Shown: positions 16,652 through 26,311, counted from the stretch's first letter. The stretch: 64,000 nt of DNA from Lachnospiraceae bacterium (GCA_024681795.1 JAILAD010000085.1:1-64000); one strand, 5' to 3'. Translations and numbers: made by a program. The notes: generated from the letters alone by a model not told the origin.

Positions 16652-17521
16652 TTAATTATTCGTTGCAAGTTTTGATAAAGAACCGTAAAGTAAGGAATCC
16701 ACACTCGCATCGGAAGAAATCGGGATATAAATTATCGCATGCTTTTTGCAGACCGCCTCAATGTTACGGATGAATTCGTCATAGGTTTTCTTATAGCTTC
16801 GAAGTACGGAGCCGCTCATACTCATACGGATATCCGCACCGGTCTCGCAATCCACCATCTGAACGGTTCCTTCAAAGGTCGGATCCTTTTCTTCCGGTGA
16901 AAGGACGTGTAAGAATACCACTTCCTGATGGCAGAATCTTAAGTACTTAAACACTTCCTCAATATTGTCGCAGTACCCGTCCGAAATAAAGAAACTCATT
17001 CCGTGCTGTTTGAAATTTCCCCTCTTAAGACTTGCGAGAAAATCTCCGCCGCCGTCAAACTCTTCCCGGTCAATAATCTCAATTGATTTACGGAAGGCCT
17101 GCATTCCGGTCAGCCCTCTGTGCGTCTCGATTCCTCCGTCTTTCATAATATCGATAAACAGACGGTCACCGTTTTCAAGCACAATATAAGAAATCGCACC
17201 GGCAAGTCTTTTCGCCGCCACGGCTTTATTTTTTACCCCGTAATCCATGGATTTGCTTGCATCCAGTATTACATGGAAGAGTCCTTCCTTTTCCTCCATG
17301 AAGAGCTTGATAAAAAGCCTGTCAAAACGTCCGTATGCATTCCAGTCGATACGACGGATATCGTCTCCGAGCATGTATTCGCGGAAATCCGAAAATTCCA
17401 CGGAATTACCCTTCGCCTTTGATTTTCTTCCTCCGCTCATACCGGCCGCATTGCTGAGTGCAATGGACATTCTCAGGGTACGAAGTTTTGAATAAAATTC
17501 GCTGTTAAACGCCTGCTCCAT
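16652..17521 (-). CDS. DUF58 domain protein
   Basis: At 289 residues it has the conserved DUF58 core FREYMLGDDIRRIDWNAYG followed by the LFIKLFMEE segment, and a VWA-like DASKS motif about 20 residues later. DUF58 proteins accompany MoxR ATPases in nearly all MoxR operons and are predicted to be their adaptors or clients. Here no membrane helix is predicted, so it should be cytoplasmic. It starts 16 bp after the MoxR stop, with TGGAGG-like spacing upstream, and is followed 15 bp later by the BatA-like gene. The usual length of the family is 290-430, so this is a short member lacking the N-terminal membrane pair. Confidence 0.9.
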   Translation of the reverse strand: MEQAFNSEFYSKLRTLRMSIALSNAAGMSGGRKSKAKGNSVEFSDFREYMLGDDIRRIDWNAYGRFDRLFIKLFMEEKEGLFHVILDASKSMDYGVKNKAVAAKRLAGAISYIVLENGDRLFIDIMKDGGIETHRGLTGMQAFRKSIEIIDREEFDGGGDFLASLKRGNFKQHGMSFFISDGYCDNIEEVFKYLRFCHQEVVFLHVLSPEEKDPTFEGTVQMVDCETGADIRMSMSGSVLRSYKKTYDEFIRNIEAVCKKHAIIYIPISSDASVDSLLYGSLSKLATNN

Positions 17522-17537
17522 TGTTTCCTCCGGCTCA

Positions 17538-18521
17538 CTAATTCATCGGAACGGATGCAATAATATTTGCAATGATTTCATCTACTTTGATACCGTCAGC
17601 CATTGCCTCGAAACCGGGCACGATACGGTGACGAAGTGCAGGGAATGCAACCGCTTTGATATCATCAAAGGATACGTTAAAGCGTCCCTCCAGCATTGCT
17701 TTTGCTTTCGCACTCTGGAAAATCGCCTGTCCCGCACGGGGAGATGCACCGCAGGAAACGTAACGCTGTACGTAGGAGTCAGCCCCCGCAACTTCGGGAT
17801 GAGTGGCAACCACAATGCGAAGTGCGTAATCCTCCACCGCTTCTGCCATCGGAATATCACGGATTGCTTTCTTTGCCGCGATGATATCGTCACCCGTAAG
17901 AACCGGGCTTAAAGTAATGTTCTTATTGGTAACGGTAATATTCATAATTTCTTTTAATTCTTCAATCGTCGGGAAATCTACCTGAATCTTGAAAAGGAAA
18001 CGGTCCAGCTGTGCCTCGGGAAGGGGATAGGTACCCTCGTTCTCAATCGGGTTCTGGGTTGCGAGTACCATGAACGGCTCTTTTAAACGATATGTCGTAT
18101 TTCCGACGGTAACGGTATGCTCCTGCATGGCCTCCAGAAGTGCAGATTGCGTTTTCGGAGTCGCACGGTTAATTTCGTCGGCAAGTACCAGATTTGCAAA
18201 TACAGGACCGGGTTGGAACTGGAATACGTTCTGGTCATTCTGCTTTACAATCAGGTTGGTACCGGTAACATCCGCAGGCATTAAATCGGGTGTAAACTGG
18301 ATTCTTGAAAAATCCATGGAACACACGGCCGCAGTGGCTTTTACGAGCTGTGTTTTACCAAGTCCCGGAACACCCTCGAGAAGTACGTTACCACCGGATA
18401 ACATCGCCCAGAGTACCTGGCGGATTACTTCTCTCTGACCGATAATTGCCTTCCCGATTTCGGCCTCGGCAGCATTGATTTTTGCTACCATCTCCCTTAA
18501 TTCATTTTCATTCTGGATCAT
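17538..18521 (-). CDS. MoxR-family AAA+ ATPase
   Basis: The 327-residue AAA+ ATPase has Walker A GVPGLGKT (50-57), Walker B LVLADE (Asp115, Glu116), then the MoxR signature INRATPKTQSALLEAMQE and sensor motif ATQNPIENEGTYPLPEAQLDR. It is full-length and intact. MoxR proteins form hexamers and act as chaperone-like factors on VWA-domain partners. Directly downstream lie DUF58 and two VWA genes, the classic order, while upstream lie the coiled-coil repeat protein and an ABC exporter. Expression is probably driven by the ECF sigma factor at the head of the unit. Substrate unknown. Confidence 0.95.
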   Translation of the reverse strand: MIQNENELREMVAKINAAEAEIGKAIIGQREVIRQVLWAMLSGGNVLLEGVPGLGKTQLVKATAAVCSMDFSRIQFTPDLMPADVTGTNLIVKQNDQNVFQFQPGPVFANLVLADEINRATPKTQSALLEAMQEHTVTVGNTTYRLKEPFMVLATQNPIENEGTYPLPEAQLDRFLFKIQVDFPTIEELKEIMNITVTNKNITLSPVLTGDDIIAAKKAIRDIPMAEAVEDYALRIVVATHPEVAGADSYVQRYVSCGASPRAGQAIFQSAKAKAMLEGRFNVSFDDIKAVAFPALRHRIVPGFEAMADGIKVDEIIANIIASVPMN

Positions 18522-18628
18522 AGTGACGCGTCTCCTTTTATGCTTTTGCTTTTTTCTTTATGCTTCTGCTGAATTGCTTTTATATTTATTTTTTTATTCT
18601 TCCGGTGTTTCGAAACCGTTCTCAAAAA

Positions 18629-20452
18629 TCAGTTCAGACCGGAAAAATATCCCTTTACAAACTCTTTCATAGAATTCGGAATCTTGCTCTGATTCATCTT
18701 GGAATATGCCTTGTTGGTGTAATCTCCGACAACCTGTTTATAGTCCTTCTGTTCTCCGGTAGTGGTTTTTGAGTACTGCGATTCAAACTTCTGTGACTCA
18801 CCGCCCGTGACGGCTTTTCCTGTCAGGCTTTCTTCGGAACCGGTGCCTTCCTCGAACATCATAATATGTTCTCCGCCTTTTGCTCCGGGTAGTTCTTCTG
18901 CATACTGGCTGCCGTTATACCATCCGTTGCCCTGGCCGCCGCCCGGGGTCTGCTGACCTCCGCCCTGGCCGGGTTCAACGCCGGGACTCTGTTGTCCGCC
19001 CTGTTGGCCGCCCTGACCTTCCTGACCACCCTGGCCTTGCTGTCCGCCCTGGCCTTCCTGACCGCCCTGGCCTTCCTGTCCGCCCTGGCCCTGCTGTCCT
19101 TGCTGGCCCTGCTGGCCTTGCTGACCCTGCTGGCCTTGCTGACCACCCTGACCTTGCTGGCCCTGTTGTCCTTGCTGGCCCTGCTGACCCTGTTGTCCTT
19201 GCTGACCCGGCTCGCCTTGCTGACCCTGCTGGCCTTGCTGACCCTGCTGGCCTTGCTGACCCTGCTGACCTTGCTGACCCTGCTGGCCTTGCTGACCCTG
19301 CTGGCCCTGCTGACCCTGCTGGCCTTGTTGTCCCTGCTGACCTTGCTGGCCTTGCTGACCCTGCTGGCCTTGCTGGCCCTGCTGGCCTTGCTGACCCTGC
19401 TGGCCTTGCTGACCCTGCTGACCCTGCTGGCCTTGCTGACCTTCCTGGCCCTGCTGCTGTTGCTGCTGTTTCTGCTGCTCTATAAATTCCTGCTGCTCTT
19501 TTTGGAACTGCTCCAGTTTTTCCTGAGCCTGTTTCATGGTCTCTTCCGTAATCTCATGATTTTCCTGCAGTTCCTGCTGCATTTTCTCGGCCTGTTCTTT
19601 TAATTCGTCATCCTGCGTCTGCTCTGCCAGTTTCTCCAACTCGTCGGCTATTTTTTGCTGTTCCGATTCCGTCATGGTTTTTCCTTCTGTTTCAGTCAGC
19701 TCATCCTGCAGTCGCTTCGCCGCATCTCCGAATTCAATCGGATTCGTAATCTGGCTTTCAATTTTATTCTTTAATCTTTCTTCTATTTTCTGAAGTTCTT
19801 CGTTGGTTTTGGCGCCATCCACCTCATCTTTTGCTTCTTCGATAATATTTTCCAGCAGTTCTTTCTGTTCCTTGGTCAGATCATACTTCTCTTCGATTTC
19901 TTCCTGCATCTCTTCGAACTGCTTTTTCATTTCTTTCTGATGATTCCACATTTCATGATTCAGTTTTGCCTGATCTTTCATCTTTGCCGGAATCATTGCA
20001 GTAGAAAGCACGAATGCAGCACACAGAAACAGAATCAAAAGCATTCTTTTCGAAACCTTCGTCGGGAAAAACTGCTTTGTAGGATAATTATTAATGTGAC
20101 GGATTGTATCGTCCTTTACAATTGTACTACAAACGTCGTTCTTTCCTTTCAGATCCATGGATGTTGTCACTCTCTCCTTAAGACCGGTAGCATCCACGCG
20201 GAATGCGGTCTGACGAAGATTCGGGAAAAACCGTATGGAGATAAGGCTTCCCGCAATCATAATGATTAAGAATGCAAAGAAACCGTAAAGAACCGCTCCG
20301 TAAAACGGTACAAAACATGAGATGGTATTCATGATGCCCCAGACAATCAACCCCGCTGAAGCAGCATATAAAAACCATTTAAAAAATGTCTGAAAACAGA
20401 GCCTTTTCCGTACTCTTTTCACAAATTGAAGAATTAACTGATCTTTTCCCAT
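18629..20452 (-). CDS. Membrane-anchored coiled-coil protein with a Gly-Gln-Gln repeat tract
   Basis: 607 residues. Two close membrane helices (about 24-72) and a third at 136-154 are followed by a long charged coiled coil (160-330), a Gln run, then about 50 GQQ triplets (335-488), and a 119-residue tail ending in a helical segment (KMNQSKIPNSMKEFVKGYF). The tail resembles the C-terminal ends of DUF4175-like proteins next to MoxR genes, which I take as weak evidence for membership. The triplet tract is collagen-like in period but lacks Pro at the expected positions. Located between the ABC permease and MoxR genes. Function not known; a scaffold or wall-spanning tether is possible. Confidence 0.8.
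   Translation of the reverse strand: MGKDQLILQFVKRVRKRLCFQTFFKWFLYAASAGLIVWGIMNTISCFVPFYGAVLYGFFAFLIIMIAGSLISIRFFPNLRQTAFRVDATGLKERVTTSMDLKGKNDVCSTIVKDDTIRHINNYPTKQFFPTKVSKRMLLILFLCAAFVLSTAMIPAKMKDQAKLNHEMWNHQKEMKKQFEEMQEEIEEKYDLTKEQKELLENIIEEAKDEVDGAKTNEELQKIEERLKNKIESQITNPIEFGDAAKRLQDELTETEGKTMTESEQQKIADELEKLAEQTQDDELKEQAEKMQQELQENHEITEETMKQAQEKLEQFQKEQQEFIEQQKQQQQQQGQEGQQGQQGQQGQQGQQGQQGQQGQQGQQGQQGQQGQQGQQGQQGQQGQQGQQGQQGQQGQQGQQGQQGQQGQQGQQGEPGQQGQQGQQGQQGQQGQQGQGGQQGQQGQQGQQGQQGQQGQGGQEGQGGQEGQGGQQGQGGQEGQGGQQGGQQSPGVEPGQGGGQQTPGGGQGNGWYNGSQYAEELPGAKGGEHIMMFEEGTGSEESLTGKAVTGGESQKFESQYSKTTTGEQKDYKQVVGDYTNKAYSKMNQSKIPNSMKEFVKGYFSGLN
18989..19450 (-). repeat. 9-bp coding repeats (GQQ triplets)
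   Basis: About 50 tandem 9-bp units encode Gly-Gln-Gln, with a few GEP, GGQ and GQE variants towards the C-terminus. Alternation of CAG/CAA and of Gly codons keeps DNA units slightly different. Antisense frames over this tract are long but are only shadows. Copy number is expected to be unstable. Confidence 0.95.
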
Positions 20453-20489
20453 AGTCCTACCTCACTGCATTAAATCAAACTATGTTCGT

Positions 20490-21767
20490 TTACTGCTGTA
20501 TTACATCCTGCGAAACCTGCTCCGGTACGGTCATTTCCGGAATACCGGCTTCCGGAACAACCGGTTCGTTTCCCATACCGGTCTGCATAGCTTCATTTAC
20601 AAACGCATCAGCATTTACACTTGTATCAACATTTACATTTGTATCAACAGTTACACCTGTATCAGTGTTCGTATTTGCCTCTGCTTCCATATTTTCCGGT
20701 GTCTGTTCCGAATTGTCGGAAGGGATGATCCCCTGCATCGGCATACCCGTAAATTCAGATTCAAAAGTAGGCTGAACTCCGACTTTTTTCATGTTTCTTC
20801 TTTCATATTCGCGTTCACGCTTTTTGTTATTTTTCACCGGATTTAAACATACACCGGCAAGCTTCAGAAAACCGAAACCGATACCCGCCTGAATTAACAT
20901 ACTGATCGGAGTCCACGCAATAATCAGCGGATTCTTTCCGGTAATATAATTCAAATCAACTATCGTCTTCATTCCTTTAAATGCAACATCGTCTATCTCA
21001 ACACCCAGAAATGCACCGACACAGTCAAAAATTGTCACCACCGGATTTACATACAAGAGGAAAATTGCCCAATCCGCATGAAACTCAGGCAGGAAATTTA
21101 AAGTCGAGTAGGAACGATGAATCTCATCATTAAACACTTCCACCAAACCGTATACGGCACCGAATGCGGAAAGTGTACCGGCGACCATCATTCCAAGCAT
21201 CACATAGGACAAAATGACCGCAACCACGGTTCGCTTGGTAAGCGCTGAGAAGAATACTCCGAAAACGGCTATAAAAGCAATTTCATACAGCATAACCGCC
21301 AGCAATCCCAACAACTGCAGGAAATTCAGTCCGCCGTAAATGAATACAAGTGCCAGAAAAGGCAGCGTGGAAACTACAAGTAAAATTCCCTGTGTTACCG
21401 CCGACAGATATTTTCCCATAACTATTTCGAACGGAGTCATTCTTGTAGTAAGCAGAACATCAAGAGTCTGTCTTTCCCGTTCTCCCGAAATGGTACTTGC
21501 CGTCAGGGCCGGTGTTACCAGAAAAAGAATCCCTGCTTCTTCCGCTATCAGAACAATCAGCATTATTGCCAGAGAACGGTAAGGAATTGATTCTCCCTCC
21601 ATTCCCGCTATCAGGATATAAATGAAAAATCCTGCCACAACGGTCATAACCAATGCATTGAAAATCATCATCAGAATCAGCATTTTCGGCCGTTTGATGT
21701 CAATGGACATATCTTTAAACAATACTGCATTTTTGGTAAACAGATTTTTTGCTGTAAGATTACTCAC
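20490..21767 (-). CDS. ABC-2 type transporter permease
   Basis: 425 residues with about six membrane helices spread over residues 25-330, including an N-terminal helix (28-53) and a run of hydrophobic segments near 70-185. The sequence GERERQTLDVLLTTRMTPFEIVMGKY is characteristic of ABC-2 permeases. After the last helix comes a basic stretch (NNKKREREYERRN) and an acidic/Thr-Val-Asn-rich tail (from about 345, units of the form VTVDTNVNVDTS). It overlaps the ATPase gene by 4 bp, so the two are translationally coupled and form one exporter. Transported substrate unknown. The tail is not part of the family core and may contact other proteins of the unit. Confidence 0.9.
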   Translation of the reverse strand: MSNLTAKNLFTKNAVLFKDMSIDIKRPKMLILMMIFNALVMTVVAGFFIYILIAGMEGESIPYRSLAIMLIVLIAEEAGILFLVTPALTASTISGERERQTLDVLLTTRMTPFEIVMGKYLSAVTQGILLVVSTLPFLALVFIYGGLNFLQLLGLLAVMLYEIAFIAVFGVFFSALTKRTVVAVILSYVMLGMMVAGTLSAFGAVYGLVEVFNDEIHRSYSTLNFLPEFHADWAIFLLYVNPVVTIFDCVGAFLGVEIDDVAFKGMKTIVDLNYITGKNPLIIAWTPISMLIQAGIGFGFLKLAGVCLNPVKNNKKREREYERRNMKKVGVQPTFESEFTGMPMQGIIPSDNSEQTPENMEAEANTNTDTGVTVDTNVNVDTSVNADAFVNEAMQTGMGNEPVVPEAGIPEMTVPEQVSQDVIQQ

Positions 21768-22945
21768 TGTCTCATTCCTCCCTGATTTGAAGGTCCCCCC
21801 ATTGGTGTTCCGTAAGGCGGCTGGTTTACAGGGCCTCCCATCGGTGCTCCGTAAGGCGGCTGGTTTGAAGGGCCTCCCATCGGTGCCCCGTAAGGCGGCT
21901 GATTAGCGTATCCTCTCGCCGGAGCTCCGTAAGGGTTTCCGTACGGAGGCTGATTTGCAGGTCTTCCCTGAGGCGGTACGGGTCTTCTTCCTCCCCCGGA
22001 ATTCTGTGCTCTTCTGTCCATGGCAGAACGGTTGATAATCTGCATAAACAACGCTTCCAGACTTCCTTCCTGTCTGGTAAACGAAAGAATCGGAATACCG
22101 TTGGAAACCAGAGACGAAAGCAGTGCCGCTTCCTCCATCTTATTTCCGGTAAATACAACATCAATTGTATTTCCTCTTGCATTAATATGCTGTACGAAAG
22201 GGTTCTCCTGAAGTATGCGGAAGGTATCGTCCACCGCATGTTCTTCCACCACCACAATCAGAGGGCTCTGCATTGCGGCTGCCCTGTGAATTTCATCGAT
22301 GGTTCCCTTTAACATCATCTGTCCGTGATCGATAATTCCGATTGTCGTACACATTTCCGACAATTCCGGTAAAATATGGGAGCTGATAATAATCGTCTTT
22401 CCCATCGAAGAAAGATTTTTTAAAATTTCCTTTAATTCAAATCTTGCTCTCGGATCCAGTCCGCTTGCCGGCTCATCCAGAAATAAAATATCCGGATTGT
22501 GTACCAGACCACGGGCAAGGCAGAGTCTTTGTTTCATACCTCTCGAGAGCCCGTTTACGTCGGTCTCCGCTTTGTGGTCCAGTTTTACGAGTCTTAAAAG
22601 ATCCATGCATAAATTATCCGCATCGGTTCCGACAAGGCCGTAGGAAGCGGCAAAAAACTGCATGTATTCCATGGCGGTAAGGGACGGATAAACGCCAAAG
22701 AAATCCGGAACATATCCAACCTTGTTGCTGAGCAGGCGGTGATTGGAGAGCATTCTTTTTCCGTCAATAAATACTTCACCCGAGTCTGCACCCAGAAGGC
22801 CCACACAGATTCGCATGGTGGTGGTTTTTCCCGCACCGTTCGCGCCGACAAAACCAAAGAGTTCACCGTCTCCCACGGTAAGGTTTAAGTTTCGAAGGGC
22901 ATAAAAACTGCCGTATCTTTTGTTCAGATTTTTAATCTCAAGCAT
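21764..22945 (-). CDS. ABC transporter ATP-binding protein with Pro-Tyr-Gly repeat tail
   Basis: 393 residues. Walker A GANGAGKT (34-41), signature LSRGMKQ (133-139), Walker B ILFLDE (153-158) and the H-loop in IIISSHILPEL are all intact, in the subgroup that partners ABC-2 permeases. Residues beyond about 305 form a low-complexity tail with repeated NQPPYGAPMGGPS units, absent from the usual 300-residue family members. Because the ATPase is cytoplasmic, so is this tail. It follows the 818-residue membrane protein by 10 bp and overlaps the permease. Resemblance to the GldA/GldF/GldG arrangement of gliding-motility ABC systems is suggestive only. Confidence 0.92.
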   Translation of the reverse strand: MLEIKNLNKRYGSFYALRNLNLTVGDGELFGFVGANGAGKTTTMRICVGLLGADSGEVFIDGKRMLSNHRLLSNKVGYVPDFFGVYPSLTAMEYMQFFAASYGLVGTDADNLCMDLLRLVKLDHKAETDVNGLSRGMKQRLCLARGLVHNPDILFLDEPASGLDPRARFELKEILKNLSSMGKTIIISSHILPELSEMCTTIGIIDHGQMMLKGTIDEIHRAAAMQSPLIVVVEEHAVDDTFRILQENPFVQHINARGNTIDVVFTGNKMEEAALLSSLVSNGIPILSFTRQEGSLEALFMQIINRSAMDRRAQNSGGGRRPVPPQGRPANQPPYGNPYGAPARGYANQPPYGAPMGGPSNQPPYGAPMGGPVNQPPYGTPMGGPSNQGGMRQ

Positions 22946-22955
22946 TTTTCCCCTC

Positions 22956-25412
22956 CTACTGTTTTTTTACGGTTCTCATCTGTGAATAATCAATTCTCTG
23001 AATGATAATTTCCGTACGCTCGTTTCTGTACTTTTTATCGAACTGAATATCCTTGCAGACGGGTTCTTTCGGGAATCCCACAACGTAGATGAACTTCACG
23101 TCATCAGGGTCCGGTGTACCTGAATTGGTGTAACTTCTTAATTCATCCTCCGCTACATTGATTACATAGTTCAGAAGATTTCTTCTGCTCTTGTATTTTT
23201 TAAATCCTTCCGACAGACTTCCGAGGAAAACACCGGAAAAAATGTGTTTGTCGGCATCCGTAAAGGCAACGCTTTCTTCATAACCTGTTTTCATTTTTCC
23301 GGTTACGGACGAATCCGTCAAATCAACGGTCTCACCGTTCTTCCATGTCCCGACTGAGTGCACAATCATGTCATAATAAGAATAACTTCCGGGCTGGCTC
23401 GGGTTTTCGGGAGCAAGAACTACCGCATTCTCCAAATCAACGGAGGTTTCATTCTTTATGATGGTGTTATTGGCAAAAGACTTTCCTCCGGGAGCGTTTA
23501 CGACATACTGTACGTCAAATCCCCTCGTAGAAGGGTAAATGCTCTCAAGTACAAATGAATCCGAGCTTAATGCCACATTACCGGAAAACGTAACCTCCGT
23601 CCGGTCAACGCCTTTTTTGAATCCGACACGATATTTGTTAAAATCAATTTTATCCGACTGGTCGGAATACGAGCTCAATTGCCTCATCAGCTCCAGGTTG
23701 TAATCATTGGAAAATTCCACCGTGCAGTCCCTGTTGGAAGGTGTCGTCACACCGACATAGTTTTTCTCAATTGCAGCCGGTTTCTGTAAATCAAGAACCG
23801 TTGCGGTATTGATTCTCGGTCTGATAATTCTCGTGGAGAAACCGATGCAGAATACCACTACCGCAACACCCACTGCCATTACCGGATACCAGTACCATAA
23901 GCGGAATGTTTTTCCTTTTTTCCGGCTGACAAGATACATTACAAGAATGGCAACCAGATATCCCAAAACAGGAATGATATAAAACAGCAAAGGCGGCATC
24001 GGCGCCGAAGCAAACGATTCCAGAAGATTATCCAGAACATAATTGCTTCCGCCCAAATTATATTGATAGTAGGAACCCATATTTGAAACATCATCATAAT
24101 GTTCCACTACCTTTCTGAGGACATACTTTTCAATCAGCACACTGATGATTTCCGATGCATTCTGGTAACCGGGAATCGGGTTCATTGTAAAATCAATTCC
24201 GTATATTGCTATATATCCCTCTGCTTTTTCGTAGATTCGTGCAAGAATATAATCTTCGCCGGCAGTGTTGTCGCCGTATAAAATCTCCTTCAGATTTGCA
24301 TCCTTTGCATCCTCGGAAAATATCAGGACATCGGCAGTTGCCACCGGATAGGAATACGCAACGTAATTCGGATCCTGTGGCTGATACTGATACCCGTACA
24401 TGGTCTGCAGACAGAACTCATAGTATTCTTCTTCGTAATAGTAAGGCAGACTTCCGTCATCCTCAAGATCGGATTCGTCAAGTCCCTGGTTCGCCATAAA
24501 ATCTTCCAGGAAAAAAGAATCAACATCGTCGCGATAGTTATAAAACCAATCATCGAAATATTCCATAAAATCCTCGTCATCACGCGGATCCGGTGCATCT
24601 TCCGGCGCAGTGGACTGATATGTGGAAGACATGCTTCCGTAATAGTTCAGACCGAAAGTAGTGGAATAACGGTTCATTTTATCCGGGTCGATATTGAGTA
24701 CGTGGCCCCTTATTTTTGACAGGGTTTTGGAAGAATTCGAACCGGTTCCGATTACAAGCATTCCGCCTCTGTTTACCCAGAGATTCAGCGCCTCAATCTG
24801 TTTGTCGGTAAGAATATCCGTACTGAAATTGCTGATGATAATCATTTCAAGCATGTCCAGTGAATTCACGTCTTCCGGGAAATCATCGGCAGTTAACTCC
24901 ACAAGATTGGTTTTAAATGTTTCCCTGTCATAAAACTCGATATTGTCCATGTATCCGAGTGCGGAAAAATCATCGCTCAAAACTCCGATGTCGATTTTCG
25001 TGGATGCCGTCTTGTCCACGTTGAAACGCTTAATCTCGCTCCATACCACTTTTCCTTTTTTATTGATAATCCGGATATTGACCTTTCCGAGATTATCCAG
25101 TACTTTGGCGGAAAAAGTGACGGTTTTTTTCTCGCCTTTGGCAATGGAGAAATCCGACTCATACATCAGATTGTAATTTACTTTATTCGGTAAAATCATC
25201 TGGATTTTACCGGAAAAATCGGTTCCGTTATTTTCCACCGTAATTGCAAACGGAGCATAGCGGAGGATTTCCGCTTTATCGTCAACTCCCACTTTCAGTT
25301 CTGCGGCGAAATCTCCCTTGTCTGCCGCCACAACCGGAAGAACCGGCAGTATCGCTACTGCCAGTAAAAATACGGCAAGAATTAAAGTAAGATGCTTTTT
25401 AAACAATTTCAT
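22956..25412 (-). CDS. Secreted/membrane protein with GATase-like domain, ABC accessory
   Basis: 818 residues. A cleavable signal peptide (residues 1-30, VAADKGDF after the core) leads an Ig-like region (35-130), then a segment that resembles the class I amidotransferase fold (ALNLWVNRGGMLVIGTGSNS) without obvious catalytic Cys. Two hydrophobic helices (about 480-500 and 505-530) anchor it, and a further beta-rich domain follows to the C-terminus. It precedes the ABC ATPase and permease by 10 bp and plausibly forms the extracytoplasmic part of that exporter. No family name is assigned with confidence; a GldG/DUF4350-type relation is the best guess. Confidence 0.7.
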   Translation of the reverse strand: MKLFKKHLTLILAVFLLAVAILPVLPVVAADKGDFAAELKVGVDDKAEILRYAPFAITVENNGTDFSGKIQMILPNKVNYNLMYESDFSIAKGEKKTVTFSAKVLDNLGKVNIRIINKKGKVVWSEIKRFNVDKTASTKIDIGVLSDDFSALGYMDNIEFYDRETFKTNLVELTADDFPEDVNSLDMLEMIIISNFSTDILTDKQIEALNLWVNRGGMLVIGTGSNSSKTLSKIRGHVLNIDPDKMNRYSTTFGLNYYGSMSSTYQSTAPEDAPDPRDDEDFMEYFDDWFYNYRDDVDSFFLEDFMANQGLDESDLEDDGSLPYYYEEEYYEFCLQTMYGYQYQPQDPNYVAYSYPVATADVLIFSEDAKDANLKEILYGDNTAGEDYILARIYEKAEGYIAIYGIDFTMNPIPGYQNASEIISVLIEKYVLRKVVEHYDDVSNMGSYYQYNLGGSNYVLDNLLESFASAPMPPLLFYIIPVLGYLVAILVMYLVSRKKGKTFRLWYWYPVMAVGVAVVVFCIGFSTRIIRPRINTATVLDLQKPAAIEKNYVGVTTPSNRDCTVEFSNDYNLELMRQLSSYSDQSDKIDFNKYRVGFKKGVDRTEVTFSGNVALSSDSFVLESIYPSTRGFDVQYVVNAPGGKSFANNTIIKNETSVDLENAVVLAPENPSQPGSYSYYDMIVHSVGTWKNGETVDLTDSSVTGKMKTGYEESVAFTDADKHIFSGVFLGSLSEGFKKYKSRRNLLNYVINVAEDELRSYTNSGTPDPDDVKFIYVVGFPKEPVCKDIQFDKKYRNERTEIIIQRIDYSQMRTVKKQ

Positions 25413-25426
25413 GTCTGTTTCCTCTT

Positions 25427-26311
25427 TTACTCCGTAATCTCCAAAAGAATAATCGTATCTCCGTCGAATTCAACCCGGTAAATCCCGCCGATTTCCGCTT
25501 TCTCTTTGGATTTTTCCGATAATTCAATCATGTATAATTCAATGCATTTATCTTCGTTGTCTTCGGAAAGTTCCTCCATATTTTCCGATATCGAGCATTC
25601 GATATATGTTTTGCCGTCTTCTTTCAGAATACTCTCTACCCGGGCAAAATAATTCATGACTTCCTCAGCTTTGCCACCCGATTCCTTTGCGTAAACCATT
25701 CCTTTTCGGTCGTCTGCACCCGCCGGTTCCTTTCCGGTTTCTTCCGTTTCAACGTCTTCCGTTTCAATGTCTTCCGCTTCAACTGCTTCCGCATTTTCTG
25801 CGGCTGCAGGTTCCACCGCAAATCCAAACCCGTCGGCATATTCCGGAACCGCCGAAGCCCCGTCTCCCTTTTCCCGGACCTCTGCCGAATTTGTCATTCT
25901 TCCGGTCAGATTGTCCGTAATATCTAACGACATATCGGTTTCCCCGACAGCCTGGGTTTCTTCCGCTACGACAGCTCCCATATCATTTGCTTCATACATA
26001 GGTGTCGCAGTCGCGTTCAGTGCAGCCTTTTTGCTGAAATTGGAAATCAGAATCGCAGGTAATGCGATAATCAGGACAAGCGCTGCTGCCGTGGCCACTC
26101 CGATCCAGGGAAGGATTTTAAAAATTACGGGCTTTTTCTTTCCCGTCGGTTTCGCTTCCGCGGTCTTTACTTCTTCCGTTCCCGTTTCCGTTGTCTCTGC
26201 CTGTTTTGATACAGCCTGCTTTTCGGGAAGCTTCGCTTCAATCCTGTCCCACAAATCAGGGACCTCGGATGCTATCATTTTCTTGTATTCTTCATCAAGC
26301 CGCTTACTCAT
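25427..26311 (-). CDS. Probable anti-sigma factor (single-pass membrane protein)
   Basis: The 294-residue protein has a short cytoplasmic N-terminal part (KRLDEEYKKMIASEVPDLW), a Lys/Thr/Glu-rich linker, one membrane helix (KILPWIGVATAAALVLIIAL) and an acidic extracytoplasmic domain with Glu/Thr-Val-Glu repeats. It overlaps the ECF sigma gene by 8 bp, the standard arrangement of an anti-sigma factor. The canonical zinc-binding motif HxxxCxxC is absent, so any sigma binding would use a non-ZAS helix. The start at 26311 is the ATG seven bases after AGGAGG, with an alternative ATG at 26317. Role inferred from position and topology. Confidence 0.72.
   Translation of the reverse strand: MSKRLDEEYKKMIASEVPDLWDRIEAKLPEKQAVSKQAETTETGTEEVKTAEAKPTGKKKPVIFKILPWIGVATAAALVLIIALPAILISNFSKKAALNATATPMYEANDMGAVVAEETQAVGETDMSLDITDNLTGRMTNSAEVREKGDGASAVPEYADGFGFAVEPAAAENAEAVEAEDIETEDVETEETGKEPAGADDRKGMVYAKESGGKAEEVMNYFARVESILKEDGKTYIECSISENMEELSEDNEDKCIELYMIELSEKSKEKAEIGGIYRVEFDGDTIILLEITE

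Noticed and set aside
18880-19603. Two long plus-strand ORFs rich in Leu/Ala and in Ala-Asp-Pro over the GQQ tract
   Set aside because: They are antisense shadows of 9-bp coding repeats; no ribosome site and extreme composition.
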